Part shown: positions 16,471-25,643 of the stretch, piece after piece
How the letters are laid out: each line of letters opens with the position of its first letter
Numbering within the stretch: position 1 is the first letter of the stretch
From: Halomarina litorea
GTDB taxonomy: Archaea; Halobacteriota; Halobacteria; Halobacteriales; Haloarculaceae
Assembly: GCF_024227715.1 (NCBI RefSeq)
Contig: NZ_CP100449.1
Location: forward strand, 124,001 to 188,000
Reading direction: 5' to 3'
DNA: 64,000 bases
The notes under the pieces: model-generated
Database searches by the model: none
What the model saw: only the letters and a program-made list of their open reading frames with translations
Told to the model about the DNA's origin: nothing
Translations under genes and position numbers: made by a program

Positions 16471-18165
16471 ATGGAACAGGGCTTCGACACGGACACGATT
16501 CGCTGGCGGGACGGCGTGGTCGGCCACGACCCGGAGGCGTTCCCCGAACTGGAGACGGTCGAGCGCGACGGGTACAGCGTCAGGGCGTACGCCGACCGGC
16601 CGACCGGCGAGGACGGACCCGCCGGCGTGGACGGCCTCCTCGCGCGCGCGGTGGAGCGTGAACCCGACCGGGAGGCGGTCGTCTTCCCCGAGTCGGGCGA
16701 GCGCTGGACGTACGCGACCCTCGACGAACGGGTCGACCGGGTCGCCGCGGGACTCGCAAGCGCGGGCGTCGGGGCGGGCGACCTCGTCACCCTCGTCTGC
16801 TCGAACGGGCCGGCGTTCGTGGAGGCATTCTTCGCCGCGGTTCGGGTCGGTGCGGTCGCCGCCCCGGTCAACACGCGCGTCTCGCCGCGAGAACTCGACT
16901 TCCTGCTGACGACGGCCGACCCCGCCTGCCTGGTCGGGGACGGGGACCTCGCCGATACGGTCCGCGAGGCGGGCGTCCCCGACGGGACGCCAGTGTTCGT
17001 CACGGACGGTGAGGAGACGGGCGAGGAACGGCCCTACGCCGACCTCCCCGCCGCCGGGGACCCTCCCCGACCGACGACGGACGAGACGGACCCGACGGCC
17101 GTCCTCTACACGTCGGGGACGACGGGACACCCCAAGGGGTGTGTCATCGATGGCTTCCACCTCGCCAACGGCGCACACAACTACCGGACGAGTTTCGCGA
17201 CCGGCGACGGCCTCCGGTCGATGGTGACGGTGCCGCTCTTCCACGTCGCGGGCCTCGTCGCCAACCTGTTGCACACGATAGTGAGCCGGGGGACCACGGT
17301 GATCCTCGACGGAGCGTCACCCGAGACGTTCCTCGGGACCATCGAGACCGAACGCGTCGAGTTCGTCCTCGACGTGCCGACGAACTACACGCTCGCGATG
17401 GCGCGGGGCGACCCCTCGGCCTACGACCTCGACTCATGGGCGGTCGCGGCCTACGGCGGCGCACCCATGCCCGCCGAGTCGGTCCGGCGGCTCCGCGAGT
17501 CGTTCCCGGACGTCGCGCTGTGTGACGCCTACGGCACGACCGAGACCGTCGGCGGCCTCGTGACGATGTGTCCCGACGAGTACACCGACGAGCGCGCCTC
17601 GACCATCGGGCTGCCCACGCCGCCGATGGAACTGGCAGTCGTCGACGACGACCGGATCCCGCTCGGCCCCGGTGAGACGGGCGAACTCGCCATCCGCGGC
17701 CCCATCGTCGTCGAGTCGTACCTCGACCGGCCCGAAGCGACGGCGGAGTCCTTCGAGGACGGGTGGTACTACACCGGCGACCTCGCCACCATCGACGGGG
17801 ACGGCTTCGTCGAACTGCGGGGCCGGGGGCGCGACAAGATCGTCCGGGGGGGCGAGAACGTCTACGCCCTCGACGTCGAGGAGGTGCTGGTCGCCCACGC
17901 GGGGGTCCTCGAGGCGAGCGTCACGAGCTTCCCCGACGAGGTGCTCGGCGAGCGGGTCCTCGGTGCCGTCGTCCCCCGCGAGGGCGTCCGCCTCACCGAG
18001 GACGACCTGCGCGAACATTGTGCGGGTCGACTCGCCGACTACAAGATACCCGAGGTGTTCCGCATCCTCGACGAACTCCCGAAGAATCCCGGCGGCAAGG
18101 TGGTGAAGAGCGACCTCCTGCCCGAGCCGTTGCGACACGGCATCCGGGCGGGCGGCGGCGAGTGA
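16471..18165 (+). CDS. AMP-forming acyl-CoA synthetase
   Basis: The 564-residue enzyme has the phosphate loop VLYTSGTTGHPKGCVIDGFH, CDAYGTTETVGG, YYTGDLATIDGDGFVELRGR and the C-terminal Lys in PKNPGGKVVKSDLL. An N-terminal extension of about 50 residues precedes the first adenylation-domain strand. It closes the operon that starts at 13877. It is only distantly similar to the first synthetase in that operon, so the two probably act on different acids. Confidence 0.9.
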   Translation: MEQGFDTDTIRWRDGVVGHDPEAFPELETVERDGYSVRAYADRPTGEDGPAGVDGLLARAVEREPDREAVVFPESGERWTYATLDERVDRVAAGLASAGVGAGDLVTLVCSNGPAFVEAFFAAVRVGAVAAPVNTRVSPRELDFLLTTADPACLVGDGDLADTVREAGVPDGTPVFVTDGEETGEERPYADLPAAGDPPRPTTDETDPTAVLYTSGTTGHPKGCVIDGFHLANGAHNYRTSFATGDGLRSMVTVPLFHVAGLVANLLHTIVSRGTTVILDGASPETFLGTIETERVEFVLDVPTNYTLAMARGDPSAYDLDSWAVAAYGGAPMPAESVRRLRESFPDVALCDAYGTTETVGGLVTMCPDEYTDERASTIGLPTPPMELAVVDDDRIPLGPGETGELAIRGPIVVESYLDRPEATAESFEDGWYYTGDLATIDGDGFVELRGRGRDKIVRGGENVYALDVEEVLVAHAGVLEASVTSFPDEVLGERVLGAVVPREGVRLTEDDLREHCAGRLADYKIPEVFRILDELPKNPGGKVVKSDLLPEPLRHGIRAGGGE

Positions 18166-18183
18166 GCGCCTCTGACAGTTGAT

Positions 18184-18897
18184 TTACGGCGACCCGGCGT
18201 CCGAGACGGCGAGGTACTGTCCGATGACCTCCTCGCTGTCCCGCAGTTCAGCTACGGTCCCCTCCCACGTAACTTGTCCCTTGCTCAATAGGTACGCGCG
18301 TTCGGCGAGCGCGAAGGCGAACGCCGTGTTCTGCTCGGTGAGCAACACGGTGATGCCCGTCTCGATGACCTCCTTCAGGAGCGTCCGCAGGTCCGCGACG
18401 ATGTTCGGGGCCAGCCCCTCGCTCGGTTCGTCGAGAACGAGGAGGTCGGGGTCGGTCACCAGCGCGCGTGCGATGGTGAGCATCTGCTGTTGGCCGCCGC
18501 TCAGCTGCCCGCCGAGACGGTGGGAGTGTTCGTCCAGCGCCGGGAACAACTCGTAGATGCGGTCGTGGTCCCACGGCGAGTCGCGGGCCATCGTCACCTC
18601 CAGCGTGTCCGCCACGCTGAGGTCCGGGAACACCCGGCGGTCCTCCGGAACGTAGCCGATACCGCGCCGCGCGGTCTGGAAGGGGGCGAGACCGTCGATT
18701 CGCTCGCCGTGGAACGTGACCGACCCCGACCGGGGCGGGGTCAGCCCGACGATGCTCCGCAGGGTGGTGGTCTTGCCCGCGCCGTTCCGCCCGAGGAGGG
18801 CGACGATCTCCCCCTCCTCGACATCCATCGACACGCCGTGGAGGACGTGGCTCTGCCCGTAGTAGGTGTGGACGTCCTCCAGTTCCAGCAGGCTCAT
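18184..18897 (-). CDS. livF: ABC transporter ATPase, LivF type
   Basis: The 237-residue ATPase has Walker A GRNGAGKTTTLRS, signature LSGGQQQMLTIARAL and Walker B LLVLDEPSEG, and lacks extra domains, like LivF of branched-chain amino acid importers. It powers the importer encoded just upstream. Its ATG (18897) overlaps the LivG stop. A longer open frame to 19743 is a read-through in the wrong context and is not used. It is the last gene of the long leftward operon-like run. Confidence 0.93.
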   Translation of the reverse strand: MSLLELEDVHTYYGQSHVLHGVSMDVEEGEIVALLGRNGAGKTTTLRSIVGLTPPRSGSVTFHGERIDGLAPFQTARRGIGYVPEDRRVFPDLSVADTLEVTMARDSPWDHDRIYELFPALDEHSHRLGGQLSGGQQQMLTIARALVTDPDLLVLDEPSEGLAPNIVADLRTLLKEVIETGITVLLTEQNTAFAFALAERAYLLSKGQVTWEGTVAELRDSEEVIGQYLAVSDAGSP

Positions 18898-19655
18898 TCC
18901 GCCACCTCCCCGCCGAGGTAGGCACTCTGGACGCGCTCGTCCCGGCGAATCTCGTCGGGCGTCCCGTCTGCGATGATGCTCCCCCGGTCGAGGACGAGAA
19001 CCCGGTCCGCGATGGAGAACACGATGTCGATGTCGTGTTCCGTGACGAGGAAGGTCATGTCGGTGCGCGCGTCTAAGTCCTCGACGAGGTCGACCATCTT
19101 CTCCGTCTCCGTCGGGTTCATCCCCGCCGTGGGTTCGTCGAGGAGGACGAGTTGCGGGTCCGTCGCCAGCACGATGCCGATCTCGACCCGGCGCTTGTCC
19201 CCGTAGGAGAGTTCCGTCACCGGCTCGTCGGCGATGTCGCCCAGTCCGACGAGGTCCAGCACCTCGTCGGTCCCGGCGGTGATGTCCTCGTCCGCCCCCG
19301 CCCGGCCGAACGCGTTCCAGCGTTCGTCGGACCGGGAGATGACCGGCGCGCGGATGTTCTCCCGAACGGTGAGACCTTCGAAGACGTTCGTCACCTGGAA
19401 CGAGCGCCCGATGCCGAGGTGCGTGCGTTCGGCGGGCGACGTGGTGGTCACGTCCCGCCCGTCGAACCGAATCCGCCCCTCCGTCGGCGTCAGCGTCCCG
19501 ATGAGCAGGTTGTACATCGTCGTCTTGCCGGCCCCGTTCGGGCCGATGAGCGCGCACAGTTCCTCGCGGGCGAGCGTGCGCGAGATGTCGTCTACGGCGA
19601 CGAGTTCGCCGAAGCGCTTCGTCACCCCGTCCAGTTCGAGGAGCGGGGCCGTCAT
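18894..19655 (-). CDS. livG: ABC transporter ATPase, LivG type
   Basis: The 253-residue ATPase has Walker A GPNGAGKTTMYNLLIG, signature LSYGDKRRVEIG and Walker B LVLLDEPTAGMNPTE. The LSYGDKR signature and the C-terminal EIRRDERVQSAYLGG are typical of LivG rather than LivF. It pairs with LivF on the cytoplasmic side of the importer. It overlaps both neighbours by 4 bases. Confidence 0.93.
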   Translation of the reverse strand: MTAPLLELDGVTKRFGELVAVDDISRTLAREELCALIGPNGAGKTTMYNLLIGTLTPTEGRIRFDGRDVTTTSPAERTHLGIGRSFQVTNVFEGLTVRENIRAPVISRSDERWNAFGRAGADEDITAGTDEVLDLVGLGDIADEPVTELSYGDKRRVEIGIVLATDPQLVLLDEPTAGMNPTETEKMVDLVEDLDARTDMTFLVTEHDIDIVFSIADRVLVLDRGSIIADGTPDEIRRDERVQSAYLGGEVAE

Positions 19656-20722
19656 CGCTCGTCCACCTCCGCCGGGCGCTCGCGGGTGGTGTCCGGGTCC
19701 CCGTCCCGCCCGAGTAACGATCGGACCGCCTCGGTCCCGTCACCCGTCGCGAGGCCGACGAGGCCGCCGGGGACGAACAGGACGATGGGAATGAGCACGA
19801 TGCCTAGTCCGATCTGCCAGTAGTCGGTGATGCTCGTCAGCCACTCCTCCAGGAAGACGAAGACGAACGACCCGATGGCCGGCCCGAAGAACGACGCGGG
19901 ACCGCCGAGCAGCGTGATGAGCACGGGTTCCGCGCTCATCGACCAGTGGAGCGTCTCGGGGGTGACGATGAAGTTCCTGACCGAGAACAGCACGCCGCCG
20001 ACGCCCGCGAACAGGCCCGCGACGACGAACGCCGAGAGTTGGTAGCGCTTGACCGGGATGCCGACGAGTTCCGCGCGCTGTGGGTTCTCGCGGATGACCT
20101 TCAGGAGTGCGCCGTACGGCGAGTTGACGACGCGCCAGAGCACCGCCAGCGAGCCGACGAGGACAGCGAACGTGACGTAGTAGAACGTCACCGTGTCCAG
20201 CAAGTTCACCGTCAGCCCCGGCAGTTCGACCACCGGCGCACTCACCGTGATGCCGTTCGCACCGCCCGTCACGTCGTCCCACTGGAACGCGACCTGGTAT
20301 AGCATCATGTTGAATGCGAGGGTGAGCATGGCGAAGTATATCTCGCCGCGCTGGACGCAGAGCAGGCCGACGACGGCCGCGAACGCGGCGGCAGCGATGA
20401 CGGCCACCACACCGCCGACCAGGAACGACTCGAAGGCCGCCGGGAGCATCTCGATGCGGCCGCTGAGAAGGATGCCGAAGGCGTACGCCGCGAGACCGAA
20501 GTACGCCGCGTGCCCGAACGAGAGCAACCCCGTGTAGCCGAACAGGAGGTTGAAACTCGTCGCGAACAGCGTCAGTATCATCACCGTGATCAGCAAGCCG
20601 AGTTCGTACTCGCCGAGGACGCCGCCCGCGACGAGCGGGAGCGCGGCGAGGACGACGGCGGCGGCGAGGACGGCACCCCGTCGAGACCAGACCCGACTCA
20701 CGAGGTCGGTGCGTGCGCTCAC
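19652..20722 (-). CDS. livM: ABC transporter permease, LivM type
   Basis: The 356-residue membrane protein has about ten hydrophobic segments and the LivM-type stretch GYTGLLSFGHAAYFGLAAY. The start is GTG at 20722, overlapping the livH stop (GTGA); the open frame upstream of it belongs to a shadow. The C-terminal tail is charged. With LivH it forms the membrane channel. Confidence 0.92.
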   Translation of the reverse strand: MSARTDLVSRVWSRRGAVLAAAVVLAALPLVAGGVLGEYELGLLITVMILTLFATSFNLLFGYTGLLSFGHAAYFGLAAYAFGILLSGRIEMLPAAFESFLVGGVVAVIAAAAFAAVVGLLCVQRGEIYFAMLTLAFNMMLYQVAFQWDDVTGGANGITVSAPVVELPGLTVNLLDTVTFYYVTFAVLVGSLAVLWRVVNSPYGALLKVIRENPQRAELVGIPVKRYQLSAFVVAGLFAGVGGVLFSVRNFIVTPETLHWSMSAEPVLITLLGGPASFFGPAIGSFVFVFLEEWLTSITDYWQIGLGIVLIPIVLFVPGGLVGLATGDGTEAVRSLLGRDGDPDTTRERPAEVDER

Positions 20723-21615
20723 GCCGTCACCTCCCTGCCGAACAGGCCGGTGGGCATGCTCAGCAACACGATGGCCATCAGGACGAACGGGATGACCGGC
20801 TGGAGCGCCGGGGCGACGAGGAACGCGAGGGAGTTGACCACCCCGATGAGGAGTGCACCGACGAGCGCCCCGGAGAACGACCCCAGACCGCCGACGACGA
20901 CGACGACGAACGAGTTGATGATGATGCTCTCGCCCATCGTCGGCTGGATAGTCTGATAGGGAGCCGAGAGCGCCCCGCCCAGTCCCGCGAGGACGCTCCC
21001 CGCGACGAACATCGCGGTGAACAGCAGGGGGACGTTCACGCCGAGGGCGTTTGCGATGTCGCGGTCCTGTGCGGCAGCCCGGACCATCTTGCCGACGCGG
21101 GTCCGCTCGAACACCAGCCACATCCCCAGCGCGAACACCGCCCCGACAGCGATGAGGAAGAGGTTGTAGACCGGGTAGCCCCGACCCAGCAGTGACACCT
21201 GGAAGTCGAGGCCCGCCGGGACGCCGATGGACCGGAAGTCGGTCCCCCACAAGATGCGGGCGGCGTTGTCGATCACGAGGACGACGGCGAACGTCAGGAG
21301 CAACTGGAACTCGTGGTCGCGGTCGTAGATGGGGCGGATGAGCACCCGCTCGATGACGCCGCCGACCACCGCGACGAGCAGCGGTGCGACGAGGAGCGCG
21401 AGCCAGAACTGTCCGTTGAAGAACGCGAACGGCCCGCTCGCCGTCACGAGGAAGAACGTGAAGTACGCCCCGAGCATGTACAGCGAGCCGTGGGCGAAGT
21501 TCAGCACGCCGAGGACGCCGAAGATGAGCGTCAGGCCGACGGCGGCGAGGAACAACAGCATCCCGTTGGCGACGCCGTTGACGAGGGCGATGCCGATACT
21601 GGCGAGGTCGGTCAT
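20719..21615 (-). CDS. livH: ABC transporter permease, LivH type
   Basis: The 298-residue protein has about eight hydrophobic segments and the LivH signature GVLGVLNFAHGSLYMLGAY. It lies 30 bases after livK and overlaps livM by 4. The expected LivKHMGF set is complete. Confidence 0.93.
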   Translation of the reverse strand: MTDLASIGIALVNGVANGMLLFLAAVGLTLIFGVLGVLNFAHGSLYMLGAYFTFFLVTASGPFAFFNGQFWLALLVAPLLVAVVGGVIERVLIRPIYDRDHEFQLLLTFAVVLVIDNAARILWGTDFRSIGVPAGLDFQVSLLGRGYPVYNLFLIAVGAVFALGMWLVFERTRVGKMVRAAAQDRDIANALGVNVPLLFTAMFVAGSVLAGLGGALSAPYQTIQPTMGESIIINSFVVVVVGGLGSFSGALVGALLIGVVNSLAFLVAPALQPVIPFVLMAIVLLSMPTGLFGREVTA

Positions 21616-21645
21616 AGTCGTGTGGAGTTCATTGCGAGGGGGGAG

Positions 21646-22950
21646 CTACATCTCACAGTTCGGTTCGGGCGTGACGCTCTCGCCGGGGACCGGATTCATC
21701 TCGGTGAAGCCGTAGAACTCCAGGTCGTCGACGGGGCCGATGCGCCCGGTCCAGATGTTCTCGTCGATGACCTGGTGGTCCGCGGCGCGGATTCGTTTCG
21801 TCCCCTCAGGGGCCTGAAACTCCAGTCCCTCGAGCCCCGAGACGAGGTCGTCGGTGCTCGTCCCGCCGCTCTCGGTGATGGCGTTCATGAGCGCGTACAC
21901 CCCGGCGTAGGTCTCCTGGCCGACGTTGAGGGGAATCTCGTCGTACTCCTCGCGCCACGCCTCGACGAAGGCGGTGTTGCGCTCCGTGTCGGGGTACTGG
22001 AAGAAGTATCGGTCGACGGCGATCATCTCGACCATGTCGGACCCGAGCGACCGGGAGACGTCCGTGATGGCGCCGCTCCCGGCGACGAACTCCGGCACCT
22101 GCTCGAAGAAGTCGTACTGCTGGGCCTGCTTGATGAAGGTGATGAGGTCGCCCGCCCACAGCGACGTGTAGACGATGTCCGGACCGGCGTCGAGGACCGC
22201 CTGAATCTCGTTCTGGAAGTCCCCCTTCCCGAACGCGGGGAAGGTCTCCGCGACGACGGAGGCGTCGGCCTGTGCCGACATCTCCTCCTGAAACACCGCC
22301 CACGTCTCCTTGCCGAAGGAGTAGTCGGGGATGACGCCCGCGATGGCCGACCCGTCGGTGAGTGAGGCGGTGGTCTGGGCCAGTCCCGTCGTCAACTGGT
22401 CGAGGTTCGACGCCGTCCGGAAGGTCTGGGGTTTGCACTCCGAACCGGTGATGGTCGGCGTCTGGGCGATGGTCGCCACCGCGAGGACGTCCTGGCTCGC
22501 CGCGAACTCGGAGACGGCCTTCGCGACCGAACTGCTCGCGAAGCCGAGGAGCACGTCCACCTCCTCTTGCTGGACGAGTTCGCGGGCCCGCTGGACGCCC
22601 GTATCGGGCGAGGACTCCGTGTCCTTGTGGACGACCTCCAGTTCGACGCCCTCGCCGGCGTCGTTCACCTGCTTGACGGCGAGGTCGGCGCCCTTCTGCG
22701 ATGGTTCGCCGATGGTCGCGAACGGACCGGAGAGCGGGACCAGATGGCCGATCTTGAGCGACTGGGTGCCACCACCCCCGCCGCCCCCGCCACCGCTCCC
22801 GTTTCCGCCTCCGCCGCTGTCGCCTCCGTCACCGCCGCCACCACCGTCTCCGTTGCCGCCGTCGCCCGCACAACCCGCGAGCGCCGTCAGTGCGCCGATC
22901 GAAGCGGTACCCGTCCCTTTGAGGAAGGTGCGTCTACTGCTGCGTGTCAT
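21646..22950 (-). CDS. livK: ABC substrate-binding lipoprotein, LivK type
   Basis: The 434-residue protein starts with a twin-arginine signal (SRRTFLKGTG) and a lipobox ending ALAGC at residue 27, then a long Gly/Asp/Ser linker to about residue 62, as in many haloarchaeal lipoproteins. The mature domain (LKIGHLVPLSGPFATIGEPS onward) is a type I periplasmic-binding fold (Peripla_BP_6). It captures the substrate outside the membrane. Although named after leucine importers, members also bind aromatic and other carboxylic acids, and the neighbours (acyl-CoA dehydrogenase, thiolase-like) favour an organic acid here. Confidence 0.9.
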   Translation of the reverse strand: MTRSSRRTFLKGTGTASIGALTALAGCAGDGGNGDGGGGGDGGDSGGGGNGSGGGGGGGGGTQSLKIGHLVPLSGPFATIGEPSQKGADLAVKQVNDAGEGVELEVVHKDTESSPDTGVQRARELVQQEEVDVLLGFASSSVAKAVSEFAASQDVLAVATIAQTPTITGSECKPQTFRTASNLDQLTTGLAQTTASLTDGSAIAGVIPDYSFGKETWAVFQEEMSAQADASVVAETFPAFGKGDFQNEIQAVLDAGPDIVYTSLWAGDLITFIKQAQQYDFFEQVPEFVAGSGAITDVSRSLGSDMVEMIAVDRYFFQYPDTERNTAFVEAWREEYDEIPLNVGQETYAGVYALMNAITESGGTSTDDLVSGLEGLEFQAPEGTKRIRAADHQVIDENIWTGRIGPVDDLEFYGFTEMNPVPGESVTPEPNCEM

Positions 22951-22971
22951 TCGATGGCAAGTAGCACTGCC

Positions 22972-22984
22972 CTTATTTATAGTT
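22972..22984 (-). promoter_or_regulatory. livK: Strong TATA box of the liv operon
   Basis: On the minus strand the sequence CTATAAATAAGG is centred 28 bases before the livK ATG. It is the best TATA box in the window and suggests that livKHMGF is also transcribed independently of the enzyme genes upstream. Confidence 0.65.
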
Positions 22985-23029
22985 ATGTGTCACCCAGAGG
23001 ATGACGGGAACCGACCGGAGGAGGGACAC

Positions 23030-23953
23030 TCAGAACTCGCTCGCCACCTCCCGCCCGAACCGTTCGACCTGCTCGACCTGTTCGTCAACGTCCGTGGTGT
23101 AGAAGTCGAGGACGATGCGGGTGGTCCCCGCCTCGACGTACGCCTCTACGTCCTCGATCACCTTCGACGCCTCGCCGACGAGGAGGGTATCCCGGTCGAC
23201 GTCGGACCCGACGTGGACCGCCCGGACGACGGCGACCTCGGGAGTCCCCGTGCGGTCGTAGTCGTCCCACGCACGACCCATCCGTTCGCGGGCGCTGGCG
23301 ACGTCCTCCGGGTGGTCCCAGAAGATGGTCCACCCGTCGCCGAACTCGCCGACGCGGCGGAAGGCGGCCCCGGACCGGCCGCCGATCCAGACCTTGGGTC
23401 TGCCCTCGCCCGGCGTGGGGTAGAAGCCCGTCTCCTGGAAGGAGTGGTGGGGACCGTCGAAGGCGAGTTGCCCCTCCTCGCGGGCGCGTTCGAACAGGCG
23501 GAGGAACTCGTCGGTCCGGGAGCCGCGTTCCTCGAAGGGGACGTCGAGTACCTCGAACTCGGTGCGGAGCCACCCCGGCGCGACGCCGAAGTCGAACCGG
23601 CCGCCCGAGAGCGCTTCCACCGTCAGCGCCTCCCGGACCAAATCGACGGGGTGGCGGTACGGGACGATGCAGGTGTTCGTGCCCAACTGTATCTCGTCGG
23701 TGACGCCCGCGAGGTGCGAGAGCACGTCGAAGACGTCGTAGGCGTCCTGCGAGACGTGGAAGGGCGACTCCCCCGAGCGGGAGAACGGGTACTCGTCGGG
23801 GATGTCCGCGGGGAAGGTGACGTGGTCGCCGGCCCACACCGCGTCGAACCCCTCGCGTTCCGCCGTCTGCGCGACCCGACGGAACGCCTCGGGGGTGGCG
23901 TGGTCGCCGAACGTCGAGAGCATCACGCCGAACTCGATTCCCTCAGAGTTCAT
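23030..23953 (-). CDS. LLM-class F420-dependent oxidoreductase
   Basis: The 307-residue protein contains FGVMLSTFGDH, VWAGDHVTFP and SGGRFDFGVAPGWLRTEFEV, typical of the F420-dependent (TIGR03619-like) LLM group. It overlaps the upstream acyl-CoA dehydrogenase by 11 bases, so the two are co-translated. It is one of three LLM proteins seen in this window. Substrate is unknown; co-transcription with a dehydrogenase, a thiolase-like protein and an importer implies a step in the same catabolic route. Confidence 0.87.
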   Translation of the reverse strand: MNSEGIEFGVMLSTFGDHATPEAFRRVAQTAEREGFDAVWAGDHVTFPADIPDEYPFSRSGESPFHVSQDAYDVFDVLSHLAGVTDEIQLGTNTCIVPYRHPVDLVREALTVEALSGGRFDFGVAPGWLRTEFEVLDVPFEERGSRTDEFLRLFERAREEGQLAFDGPHHSFQETGFYPTPGEGRPKVWIGGRSGAAFRRVGEFGDGWTIFWDHPEDVASARERMGRAWDDYDRTGTPEVAVVRAVHVGSDVDRDTLLVGEASKVIEDVEAYVEAGTTRIVLDFYTTDVDEQVEQVERFGREVASEF

Positions 23954-25133
23954 CGAACAGCACCTTCCCGATGGTGTTTCGCTGTATCTCGCTCGTCCCC
24001 TCGTAGATGGTGCCGGCCTTCACGTCGCGGTAGAAGTGTTCGACCTCGTGTTCGCGGGCGAAGCCCTTTCCGCCGAACACCTGCACCGCCTCCTCGGCCA
24101 CCTCGCAGGCCATCTCCGTCGCGAACAGTTTCGCGATGCTCGCCTGCTCGATGAGCGACTGGTCCACCTCGCGGCTCTCGCGTTCCGCCGCGTCGATGGT
24201 CCGGGCGGCGTGGTACACCTGCGCTCTGGCCACCTGACAGTTCTTTCGCATGTCGGCGAGTTTCCAGCGCATCCCCTGGTAGTCGCCGATGGGCTGGCCG
24301 CCCTGTTCGCGCTCCTTCGAGAAGGCGAGCGCCCGGTCGAACGCCCCCTCCGCCATCCCGAGATGGGCGGCAGCGATGTCGACCCGACCGTGTTCCAGCC
24401 ACGCGAGCGTCTGGTAGAACCCCTGGCCCTCCTCGTCGCCGAGCAAGTTCTCGGCGGGGACTCGAACCTCGTCGTAGGTGATGCGGGCGTGTTCGGCCGC
24501 GTCGAGGCCGAGTCGGTCGCGGGGCGTCGCGTCGTACCCCTCGCTGTCGGTGGGGACGACGATGAGGCTCAGCCCCCGGTAGGGCTTCTCGGGGTCCACG
24601 TCTGGGTCCGTCCGGCAGAGCGTCGCCACCCAGTCGCCGCTCGCGCCGTTGGCGATCCAGTCCTTCTCGCCGTCGATGACGTACTCCTCCCCTGCGGGTC
24701 CGCTGACCCGCTCTGCCGTCGTCGTGAGTTCCGCGAGCGCCGACCCCGTGTCGGGTTCCGTGAGGCCGATGCCCGTGGTTATCTCCCCGCGCGTCACCGG
24801 TTCGAGCCAGCGTTCCTTCTGCTGCGGGGAGCCGAACGAGTCCATGACGAAACAGCCTGTCATCGCGCCGTGGAGGGCGATGCCGACCGAGGAGTCGGCC
24901 CGGCAGAACGCCTCCGCGACGAGACACTGCTCGACGAGCGAGGCGTTCTGCCCCCCGTAGGCCTCCTCGAAGGGCAGACCGATGAGGCCCGCCTCGGCCG
25001 CCTTCCGGTAGACCTCCCACGGCCACTCGCCGGACTCGACGTACTCCATCGCGACCGGTTCGATGTGCTCCTCGCCGAACGCGCGCGCTCGGTCCCACAG
25101 GTCCCGCTGTGACTCGGTCAGTTCGACCGTCAT
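23943..25133 (-). CDS. Acyl-CoA dehydrogenase
   Basis: The 396-residue ACAD has IGLTEPDTGSALAELTT in the middle domain and VQVFGGKGFAREHEVEHFYR near the end. The catalytic Glu is in TIYEGTSEIQ, and the helix-G alternative position is Gly (LEHGRV). The ATG at 25133 is preferred to the GTG at 25142 because a TATA-like core (25158-25165) lies 27 bases upstream. It is followed by the LLM gene with an 11-base overlap. Confidence 0.93.
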   Translation of the reverse strand: MTVELTESQRDLWDRARAFGEEHIEPVAMEYVESGEWPWEVYRKAAEAGLIGLPFEEAYGGQNASLVEQCLVAEAFCRADSSVGIALHGAMTGCFVMDSFGSPQQKERWLEPVTRGEITTGIGLTEPDTGSALAELTTTAERVSGPAGEEYVIDGEKDWIANGASGDWVATLCRTDPDVDPEKPYRGLSLIVVPTDSEGYDATPRDRLGLDAAEHARITYDEVRVPAENLLGDEEGQGFYQTLAWLEHGRVDIAAAHLGMAEGAFDRALAFSKEREQGGQPIGDYQGMRWKLADMRKNCQVARAQVYHAARTIDAAERESREVDQSLIEQASIAKLFATEMACEVAEEAVQVFGGKGFAREHEVEHFYRDVKAGTIYEGTSEIQRNTIGKVLFDEL

Positions 25134-25229
25134 AGCCGTCACCTCTGTCGTAGCTGTGATAAGTGTTCGCGTGGGTGACGAGACCGGACGACGGTGACCC
25201 CACGAGCCGCCCCCCGACGGGCGCGGGAG

Positions 25230-25643
25230 TCAGTCCTCGCGGGGGGCGAAGACGGGCACCGCGACGTCCTCGCGGTCCGTCTCCTCGAAGCGCACCTCGA
25301 CGGGCATCCCCACCTCGACTTCGTCGGGGTCGCAGTCCACGACGTTGGTGATGACACGCGGGCCCTCGTCGAGTTCGACGTGGGCGTACACCAGCGGGAG
25401 CGAGGACTCGGGCCACCCTGAGACGCCGCGCATGACGGTGTAGGAGTACACCTCGCCCGTCCCTTCGGCCTCGCGCCACTCGACGTCGTCGCTGAAGCAG
25501 TCCGGACAGAGCGCCCGCGGGTAGTGATACGTGAGCCCGCACTCTCGGCACGCGGAGAGGAGGAACTTCCCTTCGGTCGCCGCCCGCCAGAACTCCTCGG
25601 TTTCGGGGGTGGGCTTCGGGAGGGGGCGGGGTTCCCACGTCAT
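25230..25643 (-). CDS. DUF35 zinc-ribbon/OB-fold protein, thiolase partner
   Basis: The 137-residue protein has an N-terminal helix (TPETEEFWRAATEGKFLL), a zinc ribbon with CxxC pairs (CRECG and CPDC) and a C-terminal OB fold (GEVYSYTVMRGVSGWP). DUF35 proteins bind thiolase-fold enzymes and help deliver CoA esters, as in archaeal acetoacetyl-CoA thiolase/HMG-CoA synthase and in the steroid aldolase Ltp2-ChsH2. Its ATG overlaps the stop of the thiolase-like gene, which strongly supports a complex between the two. Confidence 0.9.
   Translation of the reverse strand: MTWEPRPLPKPTPETEEFWRAATEGKFLLSACRECGLTYHYPRALCPDCFSDDVEWREAEGTGEVYSYTVMRGVSGWPESSLPLVYAHVELDEGPRVITNVVDCDPDEVEVGMPVEVRFEETDREDVAVPVFAPRED

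Noticed and set aside
21646-22950. Gly-rich stretches in the two binding proteins as repeats of interest
   Set aside because: Gly/Asp/Ser linkers after a lipobox are normal in haloarchaeal lipoproteins, where they tether the binding domain above the membrane.
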